DNA of 19,279 nucleotides, taken from Spirochaetales bacterium. GTDB lineage: Bacteria > Desulfobacterota_D > UBA1144. Position 1 is the stretch's first letter. Each line of letters starts with the position of its first letter. Position numbers and translations under genes: made by a program. This document shows, in pieces, positions 9,809 to 16,428 of the stretch. The notes beneath the pieces were generated by a model. The model saw only the letters and a list, made by a program, of their open reading frames with translations, searched no databases and had not been told where the DNA came from. Location: the NCBI GenBank assembly GCA_002730475.1, contig PCAG01000051.1, forward strand, positions 1-19,279. The letters run 5' to 3'.

Positions 9809-9853
9809 AAAAAAAAACGGACCCTTAAGTGTAATGTTTAAAAGGGTCCGTTT
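9809..9853 (-). terminator. Rho-independent terminator after susD-like gene
   Basis: A perfect 12-bp inverted repeat (AAACGGACCCTT at 9815-9826 and AAGGGTCCGTTT at 9842-9853) encloses a 15-nt loop. Read on the minus strand the stem is followed by an unbroken run of T (9 As on the plus strand, 9809-9817). It lies about 120 nt after the SusD stop and only about 10-20 nt before the cytochrome ATG, so it either ends the susCD transcript or attenuates read-through into the peptidase operon. Confidence 0.85.
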
Positions 9854-9887
9854 ACTTATCTAATCTATCCTTGCTCTATCTTTTTTT

Positions 9888-9903
9888 ATAAGTGGAGACT
9901 TAT
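9888..9903 (-). other. Small hairpin in the susD-cytochrome gap
   Basis: ATAAGT (9888-9893) and ACTTAT (9898-9903) form a perfect 6-bp stem with a 4-nt loop (CTCC on the minus strand). It is flanked by a run of seven T on the plus strand, which is a run of A on the transcribed strand, so it does not look like a minus-strand terminator. It may be a processing or stability element of the susCD mRNA, or chance in AT-rich DNA. I saw no convincing promoter for the cytochrome operon in 9854-9973. Confidence 0.3.
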
Positions 9904-9973
9904 GATGTTTTGATCCTACAACTGTTAAACGGATCCCATAATATTAGAGTAAGGCATCTCGATTAAAATTTAA

Positions 9974-11278
9974 TTAATTCCCACTCATTGGTAGACATCT
10001 AGCAGATAGTGCATTATCTATATTAGTATTATAGGTTGCTTCTGAGTAAGACATTGGGAATTTAGTTGGTCTAGGAAGTGGACGTAAATTTTCAGCATCA
10101 TTAAGCGGTCTGAATATATCTGCCGTTTTACCCCAACGATGTAAATAAGACATACGTCTTCCTTCAACCCAAAGCTCTGCGAATGTTTCATGCAATAGAT
10201 ATTCCATAACTACAGATGCATCAGTTGTAATTGGAAGCGCATCAAGTCCTACAGTCGCTCTTAGACCATTTAATACAGTTTGCGCACCAGCAAGATTACC
10301 ATTTTGGTAATAAACTTCTGCCTCAATTAATTTCATTTCATCAGAATGAGTCATTGGAACGTCAGCTTCACCATCTTTGTATTTCCATTGACTATAATAA
10401 TCGGTTTTACCATCTACACCAATAGTACCTGGATCATGCCAAATCTCTACACGACTATCTAATTGACCACTATATGGATCTATTAACATTTCGGCATCTG
10501 TATCTACCATTGGCCACCATTTTTCTCTTACCCCTCCAGCATTATTGTATCCAATTGTTGCAACAAAAACAATCCAATTTTGCTGACGAGAGCTATTACC
10601 AGAATACTGGGCATAATGAACAAAACCTTCAGGTACCGCTTTTGCATCAGCTAAAGCAGCATCCCAATTACCAAGCCATAAATTTGCACGTGCTCTACCT
10701 GCAAGTGCCCAATTATAATATGCTGTTGCACCCGCTGCTTGAGCCGTAGCCATTGCAGTTGTTAATTCAGCTACAGCTGCTGTGGTCATTTGCACATCGG
10801 TAACTACATCGCCATTTTCTTCAATAACACCTTCACAAAAACCTTCACCCATCATTAACAATGCCCAGGCCTTCGTTGTTTGAATTTGTGCCATCATTGG
10901 ATCTGTAGCTGCCGCTGTACCTAAAACATTCTCTAATCTTTCTTTAGTACTCTTAGCGAACCATCTTACACGTAAGTAACCATTCATAATTCCATCAGTT
11001 GCTGCTGTACCATATTTAAATCTACCATGGTCTACATCATCCCAGCCAGCCCACGTACCTGTATGCTGATATTCATCAGAGGCTAATGCTGAGTAAGCAA
11101 CAAAACCATCGTGCGTCGCATATAAATCACCTTCAACACCATTGGCTACAGCATCTAAAGCACCATCTAAGTCAGGAGACGTATATCTTGCTGGATCTTG
11201 AACAGTTAGTAAATCATCATCACAAGCAAGAAAAGCTAATAATGAAGTAAGTATTACAAGTTTATTTGTGATTTTCAT
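9974..11278 (-). CDS. SusD/RagB-family outer-membrane substrate-binding lipoprotein
   Basis: The 434-aa product has a lipoprotein signal with lipobox LAFLAC (Cys19) followed by an acidic DDD, typical of surface lipoproteins. The C-terminal half carries SusD-family features: MKLIEAEVYYQNGNLAGAQT (315-334), a TPR-like helix pair followed by LNGLRATVGL, and ETFAELWVEGRRMSYLHRWGK (364-384). It is shorter than the usual 500-600 aa of SusD proteins and unusually rich in alanine. It follows the SusC-like gene by 17 nt, has an AAGGA ribosome site, and would form the lid over the SusC transporter, capturing substrate at the cell surface. Given the downstream peptidases, oligopeptides are a more likely substrate than glycans; that is inference from context. 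Its base composition looks more GC-rich than the neighbouring peptidase genes, perhaps reflecting high expression. Confidence 0.9.
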   Translation of the reverse strand: MKITNKLVILTSLLAFLACDDDLLTVQDPARYTSPDLDGALDAVANGVEGDLYATHDGFVAYSALASDEYQHTGTWAGWDDVDHGRFKYGTAATDGIMNGYLRVRWFAKSTKERLENVLGTAAATDPMMAQIQTTKAWALLMMGEGFCEGVIEENGDVVTDVQMTTAAVAELTTAMATAQAAGATAYYNWALAGRARANLWLGNWDAALADAKAVPEGFVHYAQYSGNSSRQQNWIVFVATIGYNNAGGVREKWWPMVDTDAEMLIDPYSGQLDSRVEIWHDPGTIGVDGKTDYYSQWKYKDGEADVPMTHSDEMKLIEAEVYYQNGNLAGAQTVLNGLRATVGLDALPITTDASVVMEYLLHETFAELWVEGRRMSYLHRWGKTADIFRPLNDAENLRPLPRPTKFPMSYSEATYNTNIDNALSARCLPMSGN

Positions 11279-11295
11279 TTTATATCCTTTCTTAC

Positions 11296-14244
11296 TTAAA
11301 GTGCTGTCTTAAGTGTTAATAAAAACGTTCGCGGTGCCGGCATTGCTAAAAACCCTGAAGCATTTGTAGCTCCAGTATTACCATTGTAATTAGCACCCTG
11401 TGAATACTGCATATCAGGATCATCGCAATGACAATCATCCCACCACCATATATTTTGACCTGAGAATGTTATAGTGGTAGCACCTAAACCAATTTTTGAT
11501 GATAAACTAGTAGGGATTGAGTATGTTACAGAAAGCTCTCTTAATCTTAGAGCATCTCTACTATCATATGCACCGGTCAAACTCCAATAATTTAACGTAG
11601 AATCCGTTTGAGCAGTTCTTGAAGGATTACCATTTTCATCTAATTTATCAAAGTCATAGGTACTAAGGATTTCATCAGAACCGCCCTGTCTAACTTTATA
11701 CGGTCTATCACTATTGCTAAAGACTGCACCTTTAGTTTGAGAAATCAAGGCGTAGAATCTGAAATCACCAAAAGTAATGGTATTTCCTAATGAATAGTTA
11801 TTCTTTGGTAAAAAAGGACCTCTATACTTAGCATAATCAGAGCGTGTATGTGTTTTATTTTCAGCATCCCAGCCTGTAATAACACCGCCCCATAAACCAT
11901 TAACTGGATATCCTAATCTGTGGCCACCAACAACATAGACAGAATCTCCACCATCAACTTCATTAGCATAAATTTTCTGCCAATTTCCTTCATCACCCAA
12001 TTCTGTGATTTTATTTTCATTTCCATCAAAATTAACATTCACATCCCAACGTAAGTTGCTTGTATTAATCAATGATGTATTTAATGAAAGCTCCCAACCT
12101 GAATTTTCTATCTCACCAATATTCGATAGCTGAGAAGATGCGAAACCCGCACTTGGAGGAAGAGTTAAAGGAAGAAGTGCATCACTAGTAACATTCTTAT
12201 ATGAAGTAAATGTAACGCCTACTTTATTTTCCAATAAACCTAGGTCAAATCCAAATTCAGTTTCGGTTGTGGTCTCAGGTTTTAATTCTGCATTACCTGG
12301 ATTATCAGGAGTTACGCCTGCAACATTTGCAAGTACTGCAGTTGGTGTAAATGTTAAGAACTGGTCATATGCACCAGGAAATTTTCCAGCTTTACCCCAT
12401 GCCATTCTTAATTTTAAAGTACTAATTGCACTTGGTATAAACTTCTCTTCAGATATCATATACGCTACATCAAATTTTGGAAATTGTTTAAATCCATAAT
12501 TTTCACCGAAAGCACTATTTCCATCAATACGAAGACCAAAAGATGTAAACAGTTTATCAGCTATATCAAATCTATTTTGAAAAAATACACCTGTGTTGAT
12601 CACCTCATTAGCAAATTCTGCTGAAAATGTCTCTGCACCACCACTTAAGGTTGTGACACCAGGACCTGCATAAGTTTTACCTGTTCCCATTTGCTGTGTT
12701 TCTGTTTCCCAAAATGTTTGAGTACCAATTGAGAAATCACCACCTATTCCAAAAATGTTATAAGTTAGATTTCCAACATACTCAATGTTGAACTTTTGTG
12801 ATCTACGATACCCAAGAGTCTTTTCACCTGTTGTTCCAACATATACATACTGATTACCATAAGGCATAATTCGCATTTTTTCTTCGTCCACTAGGTCAAT
12901 GCCCACTGTCACTTTATTACTTAGATTTTTAGCAGGAGTATATAAAAGATTTAATGAGCCATTCCAACGATGAGCATCATTTGTTGTTATCACATCTTTA
13001 ATATAACTAACTGTAGTCCAAGGTTCACCAAAAGGTCTTTCAGCCGTCGCATTAAGCGGATTACCCATAAGCATATTACCTAATAATGCCATCCAGTTAT
13101 TTCCAGCTTGAATAGGATTTGTTATATTTTTAGAAAAGGCTGTATTAACACCCAATTGCCATTTACTAGATGGAATCCAACGTAAATTCAATCTTAAGTT
13201 TGTTCTTTCAGCACTATTTGGTTTAATAGAACCTTCTTCTGTAGAATAACCTGCTCCAAAGAAATAAGTTACATCATTACCGCCACCTTGAGCTGTTAAA
13301 TCAACGTTGCGAATGGCTCCATTTTCAATAAAATCATTTGCATCAAGCGCTTGAGTTCCATCGGTACCTTTAAATTTAGGCTTTAATGTTGTTGCAAAGT
13401 TCTCTCTATGACGGTTATAGCCACTTGATGTAGTCACAGTAAATGAAGGTTTGGTATTAAGTTTTCCACGCTTTGTAAAAATTTGTATCACACCATTGGA
13501 TGCCTCAGCACCAAACATGGTTGCTGCAGCTGCACCTTTAAGAATTTCAATTCTTTCAATTTCTTCAGGGTTAATATCCGCAAGGCGATCTTCACCACCT
13601 CCACCACTAAAATAGCAGCATGCATTTCCGGCCATCCAACCCCACTCATTCTTATTTGCATCAACACGAACACCATCAATATAAACTACGGGCCTTTGCT
13701 CTAGACTAAAACTATTCGCACCTCTTATTTGTAATGAACGTGATGCACCAACTCCACCTGAAGTTGCCACAGATCGCACACCTGGAATTCTTGCTTGCAG
13801 TGCCGTACCAAAGCTATTAATTGGAACCTTATCGGCAATAGCTCCAATATCTATACTAGTCATTGAAGAACCAACTTTTCTTAAGTCGGTTGCACCAACT
13901 GTACCAGTCACAACAACCTGGTCCATTTGAAGTGCATCTTCTTTTAATGAAAAATTTTGTGTTACCTCACCAGATAGTAGAAGTTCTACCGTTTGATTAC
14001 TATAACCTATATAACGAACTGTTAGTGTACCACTTTCACCAGAAATAGGCACTTCAAAAGAGTAAGTGCCATCTGTGGCTGTGGCTGTACCAAAGTCAGT
14101 TCCATCCAAGCTTATGCTTGCTCCAGCCAGTGCATTACCATTTGTTGCATCTGTTACTGTACCACTAATATCTGTGGATTGAGCAAATAGAAATGTGAAT
14201 AATGTTAATAAAAGTATAGATATTTTTGAATAGCTTTTTAACAT
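11296..14244 (-). CDS. SusC/RagA-family TonB-dependent outer-membrane transporter
   Basis: The 982-aa transporter has a signal peptide (cleavage likely after FLFA, residue 21), a carboxypeptidase-regulatory-like domain (about 25-105, DISGTVTDATNG and VRYIGYSNQTVEL), a TonB-box-like DQVVVTG near 108-114, a plug (about 115-262, with RGANSFS, VYIDGVRVD and the family hallmark IERIEILKGAAAATMFG), and a 22-strand barrel ending in LLTLKTAL. I chose ATG 14244 over an in-frame start at 14295, because TAGGAG lies at proper distance and the signal peptide begins there. It pairs with the SusD-like gene downstream. Two cysteine clusters are unusual: CC at 209-210 in the plug and CHC at 938-940 in a late extracellular-type loop. 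The substrate is probably peptides, inferred from the operon. Energy comes from TonB-ExbBD, which is not in the window. Confidence 0.94.
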   Translation of the reverse strand: MLKSYSKISILLLTLFTFLFAQSTDISGTVTDATNGNALAGASISLDGTDFGTATATDGTYSFEVPISGESGTLTVRYIGYSNQTVELLLSGEVTQNFSLKEDALQMDQVVVTGTVGATDLRKVGSSMTSIDIGAIADKVPINSFGTALQARIPGVRSVATSGGVGASRSLQIRGANSFSLEQRPVVYIDGVRVDANKNEWGWMAGNACCYFSGGGGEDRLADINPEEIERIEILKGAAAATMFGAEASNGVIQIFTKRGKLNTKPSFTVTTSSGYNRHRENFATTLKPKFKGTDGTQALDANDFIENGAIRNVDLTAQGGGNDVTYFFGAGYSTEEGSIKPNSAERTNLRLNLRWIPSSKWQLGVNTAFSKNITNPIQAGNNWMALLGNMLMGNPLNATAERPFGEPWTTVSYIKDVITTNDAHRWNGSLNLLYTPAKNLSNKVTVGIDLVDEEKMRIMPYGNQYVYVGTTGEKTLGYRRSQKFNIEYVGNLTYNIFGIGGDFSIGTQTFWETETQQMGTGKTYAGPGVTTLSGGAETFSAEFANEVINTGVFFQNRFDIADKLFTSFGLRIDGNSAFGENYGFKQFPKFDVAYMISEEKFIPSAISTLKLRMAWGKAGKFPGAYDQFLTFTPTAVLANVAGVTPDNPGNAELKPETTTETEFGFDLGLLENKVGVTFTSYKNVTSDALLPLTLPPSAGFASSQLSNIGEIENSGWELSLNTSLINTSNLRWDVNVNFDGNENKITELGDEGNWQKIYANEVDGGDSVYVVGGHRLGYPVNGLWGGVITGWDAENKTHTRSDYAKYRGPFLPKNNYSLGNTITFGDFRFYALISQTKGAVFSNSDRPYKVRQGGSDEILSTYDFDKLDENGNPSRTAQTDSTLNYWSLTGAYDSRDALRLRELSVTYSIPTSLSSKIGLGATTITFSGQNIWWWDDCHCDDPDMQYSQGANYNGNTGATNASGFLAMPAPRTFLLTLKTAL

Positions 14245-14326
14245 ATAGATTTCTCCTAAACTTTTTAGAAAAATTGTTGTAAAATAGCAATACATAATCA
14301 GTTGATTAATTGATTGATACTACTCG

Positions 14327-14355
14327 ATATTAAACACTGATTAACTTAATTACAA
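14327..14355 (-). promoter_or_regulatory. Candidate promoter of the susCD-like operon
   Basis: On the minus strand a TTGTAA (14355-14350) is followed after exactly 17 nt by TAATAT (14332-14327), close to a sigma-70 -35/-10 pair. It lies about 80 nt upstream of the SusC start. If the organism uses the Bacteroidota-type -33/-7 consensus, this call would be wrong. Confidence 0.4.
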
Positions 14356-14370
14356 CTTTTTTATCATAAT
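14341..14370 (+). promoter_or_regulatory. Candidate promoter of the HTH-DUF1028-selenoredoxin operon
   Basis: TTAACT (14341-14346) and CATAAT (14365-14370) are separated by 18 nt on the plus strand, about 42 nt before the TTG start of the regulator gene. They overlap the candidate susCD promoter on the other strand, so the two units may be co-regulated. The match is weak and AT-rich sequence gives chance hits. Confidence 0.28.
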
Positions 14371-14411
14371 TAATCATTTTATCTACTTTTATTTATAAAA
14401 GGAAAAAGAAT

Positions 14412-15110
14412 TTGGACACAAAAATATTTATAGACTCAATTAAACAGAAATATAAATTTTATACAAATAAAGAAGTTGCCGAATATTTTGGCGTTACTCG
14501 TTCAAGAGTTAGTCAATGGCTGAATACTAATAAAATACCAAAAAGATATATTGATAAAGAAAGATATATTGAGGAAGAAAAAATAAATCATCATAATGAT
14601 ACTGAAATAATAGATTATAAAAAAATTATAAAAAAACAGCTTAATCATATTGAGTTATTAGAAGAGAGAATAGAATTATATAAATTTAAAAGGGAAACCT
14701 TTATTAAAGAAGTTCACGAAAATTGGGATTATGATGTGAAAATCTCTTTCATATTTAACTCCCTTAGAAAAACTCTACCAGAAGAGGTAATTACTTCTAG
14801 TGTTGAAGTCAAAAAATTAAATGATTATTTAGGATATACTCGAGAAGAATTCAAAAATAATATTCTGTCTTGGTTAAATAGTCCAATGGTTGATAAAAAA
14901 GAAGTTCTCAAACTGTATACTCTATCTGAGGAAAGAAGGATGAATGCAATAAAGAATGAAATTGATAGCTATATTGTAAGTAATCATATCAAGTACTACA
15001 AAAAGAATGGTGATTCTGTGTGGACAATTTATAGAGCTTACTATGACCTAAATCAAAATTCTTGTATAACAAAACTTAAAATACTTCATGAAAATGCATT
15101 AGACGATTGA
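14412..15110 (+). CDS. CI-repressor-like HTH protein, putative regulator of the locus
   Basis: The 232-aa protein begins with a TTG codon, since no ATG occurs near the N-terminus; AAAAGGA sits about 8-10 nt upstream at 14397-14403. Residues 17-45 (TNKEVAEYFGVTRSRVSQWL, then IPKRYI) form a helix-turn-helix like that of phage CI-type repressors: recognition helix about 29-37, followed by the IP..Y segment typical of that family. Residues 68-100 (KKIIKKQLNHIELLEERIEL and following) look like a coiled coil, probably for dimerisation. I do not recognise the C-terminal region (about 105-232). It is lysine- and tyrosine-rich, may sense a ligand or be a second helical domain, and has no membrane segment. 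Its divergent position across a 167-bp spacer from SusC suggests control of the susCD operon, its own operon, or both. Anti-sigma/ECF control, the common SusCD arrangement, is absent here. Confidence 0.75.
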   Translation: MDTKIFIDSIKQKYKFYTNKEVAEYFGVTRSRVSQWLNTNKIPKRYIDKERYIEEEKINHHNDTEIIDYKKIIKKQLNHIELLEERIELYKFKRETFIKEVHENWDYDVKISFIFNSLRKTLPEEVITSSVEVKKLNDYLGYTREEFKNNILSWLNSPMVDKKEVLKLYTLSEERRMNAIKNEIDSYIVSNHIKYYKKNGDSVWTIYRAYYDLNQNSCITKLKILHENALDD

Positions 15111-15117
15111 GTTTTTC

Positions 15118-15840
15118 ATGCTAAAACAAATTTTATCTTTCTTCGTTTTGCTTCAAGTTGGCTTTTCTCAGCCTACAAACCCAGTTGCCACATTTTCTAT
15201 TCTTGCATATGATCCAGAAACCGGTATGGTTGGTGGTGCAGTTCAATCCAGAGTTTTTTCTGTTGGAAATGGCGTTCTTTGGGCTAAAGCTGATGTTGGC
15301 ATAGTGGCAACGCAGGCTTACGTTGATGTGAGCTATGGTCCACAAGGATTAGAGCTCCTAGAAAAAGGGCTGAACCCAGATGAAGTGGTAAAAACTTTAT
15401 TAAGGAATGACCCAGACCCCCACCCGGAAGATTGGCCCAAGCTTGCTAGGCAATTTTCTGTAATGGATGCCAATGGAAGTTTTTCAACTCACACTGGAAC
15501 CAAAACCTCATACTGGGCTGGGCATAAATATGGTAAATACTCAAGTGCTCAAGGTAATATTTTAGCAAGTGAAGATGTTGTTAATGATATGATAAGTGCC
15601 TTTGAGAAAACTAAGGGTCACTTATCTATGCGCCTTTTACACGCACTTGAAGCTGGACAAAAAGCAGGTGGCGATACCCGAGGAATGCAATCTGCTGCAA
15701 TATTAATTGTAAAAAAAGATGGTGGTGTTTGGCTAAATAATGATGTGGTATTACGACTTCAGGTAGATGACAACCCTGAACCCATCAAAGAATTAAGAAG
15801 GCTAATTGAGAAAGCACATGAGCGATTTAACTGGAAATAA
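15118..15840 (+). CDS. Secreted DUF1028 family protein (Ntn-hydrolase-like)
   Basis: The 240-aa protein has a signal peptide (MLKQILSFFVLLQVGFSQ) and then a complete DUF1028 domain: TFSILAYDPETGMVGGAVQS (25-44), VGNGVLWAKADVGIVATQA (49-67), YGPQGLELL, the variant DPDPHPEDWPKLARQFSVMD, WAGHKYG, QGNILASEDVV, LLHALEAGQKAGGDTRGMQS and LNNDVVLRLQVDDNPEPIKE. The family is, to my recollection, placed by fold with Ntn hydrolases; its substrate is unknown. Conserved Thr25 of TFSI lies a few residues after the predicted signal cleavage, where an Ntn nucleophile would need to be exposed, but this is speculation. The gene starts 7 nt after the HTH gene with no good Shine-Dalgarno, suggesting coupling, and ends 7 nt before the GTG start of the selenoredoxin. 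A hydrolase acting on peptide or amide bonds would suit the locus. Confidence 0.9.
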   Translation: MLKQILSFFVLLQVGFSQPTNPVATFSILAYDPETGMVGGAVQSRVFSVGNGVLWAKADVGIVATQAYVDVSYGPQGLELLEKGLNPDEVVKTLLRNDPDPHPEDWPKLARQFSVMDANGSFSTHTGTKTSYWAGHKYGKYSSAQGNILASEDVVNDMISAFEKTKGHLSMRLLHALEAGQKAGGDTRGMQSAAILIVKKDGGVWLNNDVVLRLQVDDNPEPIKELRRLIEKAHERFNWK

Positions 15841-15847
15841 TTTTAGA

Positions 15848-16414
15848 GTGAAGACTTTACTTTTTCCTCTAATTCTCATCGCAGGTCTCTGTTATGGTTG
15901 CGAGGATAAACCTGATGAGCAAGTTATTGATCCAAATAATCTATTTCAATTTATTCTTAAAGATGAAAATCCAAATTCTAAGAGTTTTGGAAGTAATATT
16001 GGCCCAGCCAAATATATAGGAAGAGTTTCTGTTTATTATTTTGGTGATCCTGGATGAGGAATGTGTCGAAGCCGGTTCGGTGTCTTAGATTATATGTTTG
16101 ATGATATAAATAAAAATGATAAAAATAATATTGTCTTTTTAGGTATAAGCAATAAAAGTCACTCAAAAGTTGAGATACCTAAGATGATCGAAGGAAAAAC
16201 ACTCCCTTGGGCGCATGACAATGCGAGTCAAGATGTTTGGACCAAGTGGGATGTTCGATTAAGAGATTTATACATACTCAATGAGGAGGGTATATTATAC
16301 GGTATGGTTAATTTGACCGGTTATGACCCTGACCCTCAGATAAATGGCGGTCGTAACTATAATGACCTAAAGCAACTTATTCTAGATGCAAAAAAGACTT
16401 CTAGCTCTAATTAG
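15848..16414 (+). CDS. Thioredoxin-fold lipoprotein with in-frame TGA: probable selenoprotein (UxxC)
   Basis: Reading through the TGA at 16055-16057 gives one 188-aa protein. Residues 1-18 from the GTG start are a signal with Cys18 (AGLCYGC, then ED), a plausible lipoprotein site. Residues 58-100 follow the TlpA/redoxin pattern: strand RVSVYYFGDPG, then U70-G-M-C73, helix RSRFGVLDYMF, and strand NNIVFLGIS. Residues 110-155 (LPWAHD, WDVRLRDLYILNEEG) match the later half of the fold, although the usual cis-proline before the strand is absent. The TGA falls exactly on the first redox cysteine. TGA is not tryptophan here: tryptophans are TGG throughout and the HTH gene ends in TGA. A nonsense mutation or sequencing error from TGT/TGC is the main alternative. 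The start could instead be ATG 15818, overlapping DUF1028 by 23 nt. Role: periplasmic or surface thiol-disulfide or peroxide chemistry, inferred. Confidence 0.75.
16063..16083 (+). promoter_or_regulatory. Candidate bacterial SECIS hairpin inside the redoxin gene
   Basis: Immediately after the in-frame UGA the mRNA can fold in two exclusive ways. Form A pairs GCCG (16071-16074) with CGGU (16078-16081) around a GUU loop starting 18 nt after the UGA. Form B pairs GUGUCGAA (16063-16070) with UUCGGUGU (16076-16083), four of the pairs being G-U, around GCCGG. Position and a G at the start of the loop fit known bacterial SECIS rules best in form A. The stretch is locally GC-rich inside an AT-rich gene. 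Confidence 0.5.
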
Positions 16415-16423
16415 ATCCTAGAA
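16390..16423 (-). terminator. Weak terminator-like hairpin between convergent genes
   Basis: TTCTAG (16399-16404) and CTAGAA (16418-16423) flank the perfect 10-bp palindrome TCTAATTAGA (16406-16415), giving a low-GC two-part stem. On the minus strand it is followed by six T (As at 16390-16395), so it could end the minus-strand S9 transcript. It overlaps the last codons of the redoxin gene. The stem is weak. Confidence 0.35.
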
Positions 16424-16428
16424 AAACT

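Noticed and set aside
9809..9853. The hairpin as a bidirectional terminator
   Set aside because: On the plus strand only three T follow the stem and no plus-strand gene leads into it.
13483..13704. Short frames on both strands inside the SusC plug region
   Set aside because: The region is fully explained by the conserved plug (IERIEILKGAAAATMFG); the alternative frames are low-complexity shadows.
14245..14411. A riboswitch or small RNA gene in the divergent spacer
   Set aside because: The sequence is very AT-rich with no stable long stem; the short repeats are better read as possible operators.
15806..16057. A separate 83-codon protein ending at the TGA, and a separate 117-codon protein starting at 16061
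   Set aside because: Both are in the same frame and together make one thioredoxin fold; the TGA falls on the redox Cys. I annotate one gene with a Sec codon.
15848..16414. Redoxin as a decayed pseudogene
   Set aside because: Sequence on both sides of the TGA keeps fold features, there is no second stop or frameshift, and the stop is at a position where Sec is expected. It cannot be fully excluded without homologs.
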